Below are positions 19,401-22,505 of a DNA stretch of 22,505 nt, one piece after another. The notes below the pieces were generated by a model, which saw only the letters and a program-made list of their open reading frames with translations, ran no database searches and was not told the DNA's origin. Numbering within the stretch: position 1 is the first letter of the stretch; every line of letters starts with the position of its first letter. The DNA comes from a virus: IMG/VR virus record IMGVR_UViG_3300008952_000326, positions 1-22,505 of that record. The stretch is one strand, 5' to 3'. The translations under genes and the position numbers were made by a program.

Positions 19401-20026
19401 CAGTCACGAGCCAGTCCCTCTGTGTCACCCTCGACGGCGTGGTCTATCATCTGACCAACTCCACTCGCTGCGGCAGGCAATATATCAGACATGACCAGCA
19501 TCAACTCTTCCCAGCTCCGAGACATATTATCCGCCATCGATGTTTGCCTTGCAACAATGGCCATCCTTTCTCGGTCGCCCATCAGACCTGCTTCAACCTT
19601 TTGACGCATCTCGTTTTCGTCTTGCCAGTCTATCCCTGTAGATTCTTTGTACAGGGCCTTTGCGTCATAGCCCATCGCATTGCCATAGTCTCGCAACCAA
19701 CTGCTTGCCGGACCTGTGGGTGTAAGCATTTGGGTTGCGATCTCTTGGTCAATCAAGTCTGGCAGATCGGCAAGACCGAAGAACGGTTTGGGACCGTCCT
19801 TCTTTAGTCTTTCAAGCTCTATATCCAAAGCATCCTTGTGACCCTCGTGCATCATGGTGTGGTCTTCAGGAAGCTCGTACTCCCTTTCTTGAAGGGTACT
19901 CAAGTCAAAGTGAATCTGCTCAAGCAGATTGTCTGACTGTCCCTTAGAAAATGAAACATCCTCAAGCTGCTCGTCGATGCTGCCTTGGGATAAATCTAAA
20001 TCTATTTGTTCAAGAATCTCGTCCAT
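16469..20026 (-). CDS. Large virion protein, probable internal/ejection protein, 1185 aa
   Basis: The largest protein of the window. Its N-terminus has a short internal repeat (ILEQIDLDLSQ at 4-14, LLEQIHFDLST at 34-44) in an acidic stretch. The centre alternates helical and small hydrophobic segments (for example EFGADALALVTRPLSYM near residue 220). Towards the C-terminus, FQSDIMLDYSDLPTAVQWMR followed by APFIAYPWRATRYYLEYPFR resembles a motif seen in very large phage and mobile-element proteins (large polyvalent type) and in internal virion proteins. No lysozyme or transglycosylase motif was found. The start lies two bases after the stop of the preceding gene, so translation is probably coupled. 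Ejection or inner-core protein is the best inference. Confidence 0.7.
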   Translation of the reverse strand: MDEILEQIDLDLSQGSIDEQLEDVSFSKGQSDNLLEQIHFDLSTLQEREYELPEDHTMMHEGHKDALDIELERLKKDGPKPFFGLADLPDLIDQEIATQMLTPTGPASSWLRDYGNAMGYDAKALYKESTGIDWQDENEMRQKVEAGLMGDRERMAIVARQTSMADNMSRSWEELMLVMSDILPAAASGVGQMIDHAVEGDTEGLARDWEVTKDIAEIMAIEFGADALALVTRPLSYMREQPLDAAAWLPIGSALKVPGAVAKGSKALARTRKVSEAGKEAMTYWKNTKSGDIVRGVGKSIVDAAPVPNGLKRAFIDLYAGTPEPFKALRKKFQRKRDADSAVIEEFVLQPLHKMAKQKNIGPEEMSQMYTALVSTLQTVSQRKKAVALAMEPDSSTKRLLMGGARHEIDSAVPKYVTWEYDGIPMNTSQFIFDFKPQQWDAAKITAKIMPDAPPAVRQNIDRLIAIKKTLFDLGANQTKVKTSPGFGGVGRGRHARVSDNTFLAEDFFKATASDYLPLVKTQAGGMPDWKTWFSLKKRWNEVDTGMTGTAADVRKYAAKSADWVNKLKDEGYAVGDRFIEALELSLPKTIDTLERYRFYQQVAENADLASKVPKKGWVKIEAPKAGLHKSRDMTKGGDIMRYGALEGMYVPKGVRAVIRGGEKHIKDYENLFTKLGDSHRALLNMVKHNKLIANFSTQFHNIYGVANLVVGESLDAFNPLSPTKFRHVWEDSLKFMKHKDDPFYRALLETGTLPKAARGVGDISDITSAIIKTHNPFDFAKVMWKDMDKQVKGGRGRIAAGASTLARGAPALPMKTLEFASYGVLGAGGRMAKWFTAVDRMARYGFFKKRLREVAKEAGVSPEQALKNPKLVDEAAKFQSDIMLDYSDLPTAVQWMRQSGVAPFIAYPWRATRYYLEYPFRKRKSYLTLDAWQRAEHQTDTKEDRQRRRSRFPGDFMYPVSRGLRDIMNKASLAGGGPKWDEVNISGRYWSPVPRVPEETLGLSVDRFAGKGTTIGEAGLTWLDQRSSAGRITEALGIDMPEGYGRRDWKGEEIGGLPIPDPMGLAPILKMLDPKEVKDLDGEKRAPTLSERLLRGASEAAPTYMPKLSRDQLYGIPVESRDLIAQSLFGLRVIPKTHRKAAFDRGQQAIRKLKGEPRYKGATYKDQMRMEEEALRRQSRLTLF

Positions 20027-20028
20027 TG

Positions 20029-21540
20029 TTATTTGCTTTTCTTTTTCTGTTTTGATTGCGTGGAAGCGTAGGCCTTTCTTGGAGATGCAAGCCTTAGCTT
20101 TCTATCAACAATAAAGTCCACCATGTCCTCAACCTTGTCTCTGTCGTACCTCTCTCTGCGGTCGCCGCCCGATGTTGACTCAGGGCGAAAGCCAATGTCC
20201 TTAGCAAGTTTCTTGTCTGTCCGAGCAAGATCTAGTACTCGGCTATGAAGGATTCCTCTTAACGCATCCTCGTTTGCAGTCCATGTCTTTCCATAGAAAG
20301 GCCCATCGTGTTCACCTCTTAGATTTGTCCTCATCTTAGAGGATGCTATCTGGGATGCAACATTGTTTAGATTGTTCTCCATTGCGGTAGGGTTCCGCAT
20401 TGCCTCAGCCAACATCTCTTTCTGCTTCTCTGGGCTGGCCTGCTTATACTCTTCATCACTTAACATCAGTCTGCCGAATTGCTTTTCGGCATTCTTGCCC
20501 TTATGCACCTGCACTTGCTGAGTAACTTCATACTGAACATTCCTCATTCCCTCAACAAGCTTATTCAGATCTGCTGTTTCCTCGCTGTTGAACGCCATGA
20601 TCTTGTTGTAGTTCTTGTTCGCAGTGCCTTGTGATTTCTTTGAGGACTTCCCGCCTTTGCCTTTCCTGCCCTTCTTTCTTGCATCGGCCATCACCTTCTG
20701 TCTCTTCACGAAGTATTTGTGATCTTCCTCTCTCGAATAGTCTGCATCTTCTCGTGCATCCTTTCTCGCACGATGGCGATCCATTGATCGAAGAACCCAA
20801 TCCATATACTTGCCGTCGTCATTGTATCGACCATACGCCTCTTCGTGCTTTGATCTCACGTTGAGAACAACATTCTCAACGGCATCGCGACTAAGCCAAG
20901 GGTTCTTGTCTGCGTACTTATCAATGATGACCTGAAAAATATCACCATCATATTGATCGTTTGCTAGAGACTGAAGGTTGGCCGAGTACATCTCTGGTCT
21001 AACGACTTCCTTTTTGACTTCCTCAAACCTAGCCGCTGTTTCACGTGGAACACCTTTGGCTGGTCTGTACTCCTCCTCCCTCACTGAAATAGATTCAGAT
21101 CGTGGAGTTTGAGAGCGAGCCTCCTCAAGCAAGGCCACCCCCTCTGGAGGAAGGACATCAGGCACATACTGTCCTGATGGAGCCTTGTATATGCTCGTAC
21201 CTTTTTCAGCGGGCAGCTCCTTCGGCATTGGCAACGGCTGACTTTCAAACTTGGTATTGCTGTGCCAGTCCGGTACTGGGGATACTCGACCACCTGTGGC
21301 GTTTATAGTTTCCCTGTCCCTCACGGTCAGATCAAGCGCCTCGCGATTGCCTCGCTCAATCATATCCTCGTATGCCGTTTTACGCCCACGTTTCTTCTGG
21401 ATCTCGCCAAAGGTTAAACCTTCTATGTTTTCCGGGTTGTTGTTTACATTGATGTTGACCACGGGGCTTGCCGGAGACTGCGCCGAGGCAAGCCTTGCAA
21501 GCGTGTCCCTGATATGTGGTGTTGCAAATGTTGATGACAT
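20029..21540 (-). CDS. Hypothetical virion-associated protein, 503 aa
   Basis: The start at 21540 has AGGAG upstream. The N-terminus is rich in Ala, Pro and Asn (SPASPVVNINVNNNPENIEG). A long charged, mostly unstructured or helical body follows, with a proline-rich part near residues 90-135 and a very basic lysine/glycine cluster (ARKKGRKGKGGKSSKKSQGT, about residue 290). The C-terminal third is helical, with RESTSGGDRRERYDRDK-type charge. No enzymatic motif. It lies between two other virion-like genes in the same leftward operon. It may bind DNA inside the capsid or act as a scaffold-like core protein. The family was not recognised. Confidence 0.65.
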   Translation of the reverse strand: MSSTFATPHIRDTLARLASAQSPASPVVNINVNNNPENIEGLTFGEIQKKRGRKTAYEDMIERGNREALDLTVRDRETINATGGRVSPVPDWHSNTKFESQPLPMPKELPAEKGTSIYKAPSGQYVPDVLPPEGVALLEEARSQTPRSESISVREEEYRPAKGVPRETAARFEEVKKEVVRPEMYSANLQSLANDQYDGDIFQVIIDKYADKNPWLSRDAVENVVLNVRSKHEEAYGRYNDDGKYMDWVLRSMDRHRARKDAREDADYSREEDHKYFVKRQKVMADARKKGRKGKGGKSSKKSQGTANKNYNKIMAFNSEETADLNKLVEGMRNVQYEVTQQVQVHKGKNAEKQFGRLMLSDEEYKQASPEKQKEMLAEAMRNPTAMENNLNNVASQIASSKMRTNLRGEHDGPFYGKTWTANEDALRGILHSRVLDLARTDKKLAKDIGFRPESTSGGDRRERYDRDKVEDMVDFIVDRKLRLASPRKAYASTQSKQKKKSK

Positions 21541-21549
21541 ACCAATCTC

Positions 21550-22398
21550 CTATAGCAATCCAAACGGATCATTCGGGAGATGCTTGGGCTTTCTTTGCTG
21601 AAACATCTCCCCGTTCATAAGCCATCTTAAAAAGGGATGCTGTCTCTCTTCTTTTTCTTTTGGCTGCTCAACTTGAACTTCCTCAACCGTAACCTCTGGC
21701 TGTGCAGAGGTCGCTATATCCAGCGGCTCCATACCCTCAACAGGGTTGGTTAGCTGGGGAACGGTCGTTGTATTGATCACCACTGACGGTGTATCCGTCG
21801 GAGGTTCGAGCCAGCGATCCATGTAGTTCCTCTCTGGTGGAGGACCATACACAGAATCCACAGCACCGACCGCAGCCTGTATGGGGCTTAGGCCAGTGGC
21901 TCCTTGTGGGTTCTCCTTTAGGAAAGCATCTGCATAGTTTCTTTGATATTCATCGTTCATGAATATCTTGCTGCCTTGATTAACTGCCTTGTTGATTTTC
22001 TGTTTGGATTGCGAGATGATCGCCTGCTGCTGGGCAAGCAGTGCGGGATCATCCTGACCAATACCAGAAGCAATCAACGCTTCGGCTGTGTTAATCTTTA
22101 TCTGCTCTGTCGCGATAACATCCTCGATGCGCTGCATCGCGGCTTCTGTCTTTAGCGTTCGCGTTGCTTCAGACTGAGCTGCCGCCAAGTCTTTCGTTGC
22201 TTCCGCTTGCCCAATGGCATTAGCTGTCATGGCCGCATCTCTTAATGCGTTCATGATTTGCTCCTGCTGTTGAGCGCCATAGTTCGCCTTCCTTGTCTGG
22301 GCCATTCCCTGCTTCTGAAGCATTTTGGAATATGCGTCAGCCAAGGCTCTTGATCCTGATGATGCGTACGGTGGTGGTGCTGCTGCTGGTATAAACAT
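21550..22398 (-). CDS. Hypothetical virion protein with Ala-rich helical core, 282 aa
   Basis: The ATG at 22398 follows AAAGGAGAAGCC; this Shine-Dalgarno overlaps the stop of the upstream gene. Residues of about 17-145 are Ala/Gln/Glu-rich and helical (SRALADAYSKMLQKQGMAQT, NALRDAAMTANAIGQAEATK, EQIKINTAEALIASGIGQDD), a composition typical of internal virion or core proteins in podoviruses. The C-terminal half is proline- and Glu-rich with VEVQVEQPKEKEE-type charge, ending HPFLRWLMNGEMFQQRKPKH. It is the first complete gene of the leftward virion operon in this window. Function inferred from composition and position only. Confidence 0.65.
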   Translation of the reverse strand: MFIPAAAPPPYASSGSRALADAYSKMLQKQGMAQTRKANYGAQQQEQIMNALRDAAMTANAIGQAEATKDLAAAQSEATRTLKTEAAMQRIEDVIATEQIKINTAEALIASGIGQDDPALLAQQQAIISQSKQKINKAVNQGSKIFMNDEYQRNYADAFLKENPQGATGLSPIQAAVGAVDSVYGPPPERNYMDRWLEPPTDTPSVVINTTTVPQLTNPVEGMEPLDIATSAQPEVTVEEVQVEQPKEKEERQHPFLRWLMNGEMFQQRKPKHLPNDPFGLL

Positions 22399-22408
22399 GG
22401 CTTCTCCT

Positions 22409-22505
22409 TTATGCTGGGACGTAGATAACTAGGTCGCCTGATTTGTATTTGTTGTGAACAATCTCTTCGCCCCTGCTGTTGGTCACAGTAATGGTATCCC
22501 CGGTA
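22409..22505 (-). CDS. C-terminal end of an unidentified protein (N-terminus beyond window)
   Basis: Only the last 32 residues are present: TGDTITVTNSRGEEIVHNKY, then KSGDLVIYVPA and a stop (22409-22411). The sequence is beta-strand-rich, with glycine turns. It is the gene directly upstream of the 282-aa virion protein, and its stop is part of that gene's ribosome site. Too little is visible to assign a function. Confidence 0.6.
   Translation of the reverse strand, partial: TGDTITVTNSRGEEIVHNKYKSGDLVIYVPA

Overview
The window looks like part of a tailed double-stranded DNA bacteriophage genome (or a close prophage relative). It carries a large terminase subunit, a portal protein, a lysis cassette, large virion proteins, and a compact early block for recombination and DNA handling. 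Genes are tightly packed, with many 1-base and 4-base overlaps and dense Shine-Dalgarno sites. The host cannot be named from the sequence. The large internal-virion-like proteins beside a terminase/portal block suggest a podovirus-like particle, but this is an inference. No tRNA, CRISPR array, integrase, tail fibre or DNA polymerase was seen.

Layout. (1) 1-4013, minus strand: a probable small terminase, the large terminase, two small unknown proteins and the portal (cut by the window edge), most joined by overlaps. (2) 4014-5136: a gene-free divergent region with an A+T-rich stretch, a G-free C/A tract, several dyads, two tandem 12-bp palindromes and a degenerate repeat of about 36 bp. It is a candidate origin and/or control region. 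(3) 5137-8289, plus strand: a run of small mostly unrecognised genes. Three of the first start behind copies of a repeat containing a small stem-loop and a Shine-Dalgarno site. The run ends in a PD-(D/E)XK-like protein. (4) 8272-8373: three consecutive hairpins, then a sigma70-like promoter. (5) 8435-13555, plus strand: an ArdC-type antirestriction protein, a probable single-strand annealing protein, SSB, a sigma-factor-like protein that overlaps both neighbours, a RepA-like ATPase, a zinc-ribbon protein and a YqaJ-type exonuclease. (6) 13560-15075: a large imperfect inverted duplication. The right arm carries an intact 181-aa gene; the left arm carries a frameshifted copy on the opposite strand. 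Both arms keep the same 3' architecture, a stem-loop and then a terminator, and the stem-loop shows compensatory changes. (7) 15227-22505, minus strand: three large virion-protein genes, two single-TM proteins (holin candidates), a 54-aa basic protein and an M15-family endolysin.

How it fits together: rightward early genes probably protect incoming DNA (ArdC), recombine and replicate it (annealing protein, SSB, ATPase, YqaJ nuclease) and may redirect transcription (sigma-like protein). Leftward late genes on both sides build, fill and release virions. On a circular or circularly permuted map, virion and lysis genes would end at 15227, and packaging and head genes would begin at 4013.

The best candidates for something new are the inverted gene/pseudogene pair with its covarying 3' stem-loop, the repeated leader hairpin in front of small early genes, and the repeat-rich divergent region.
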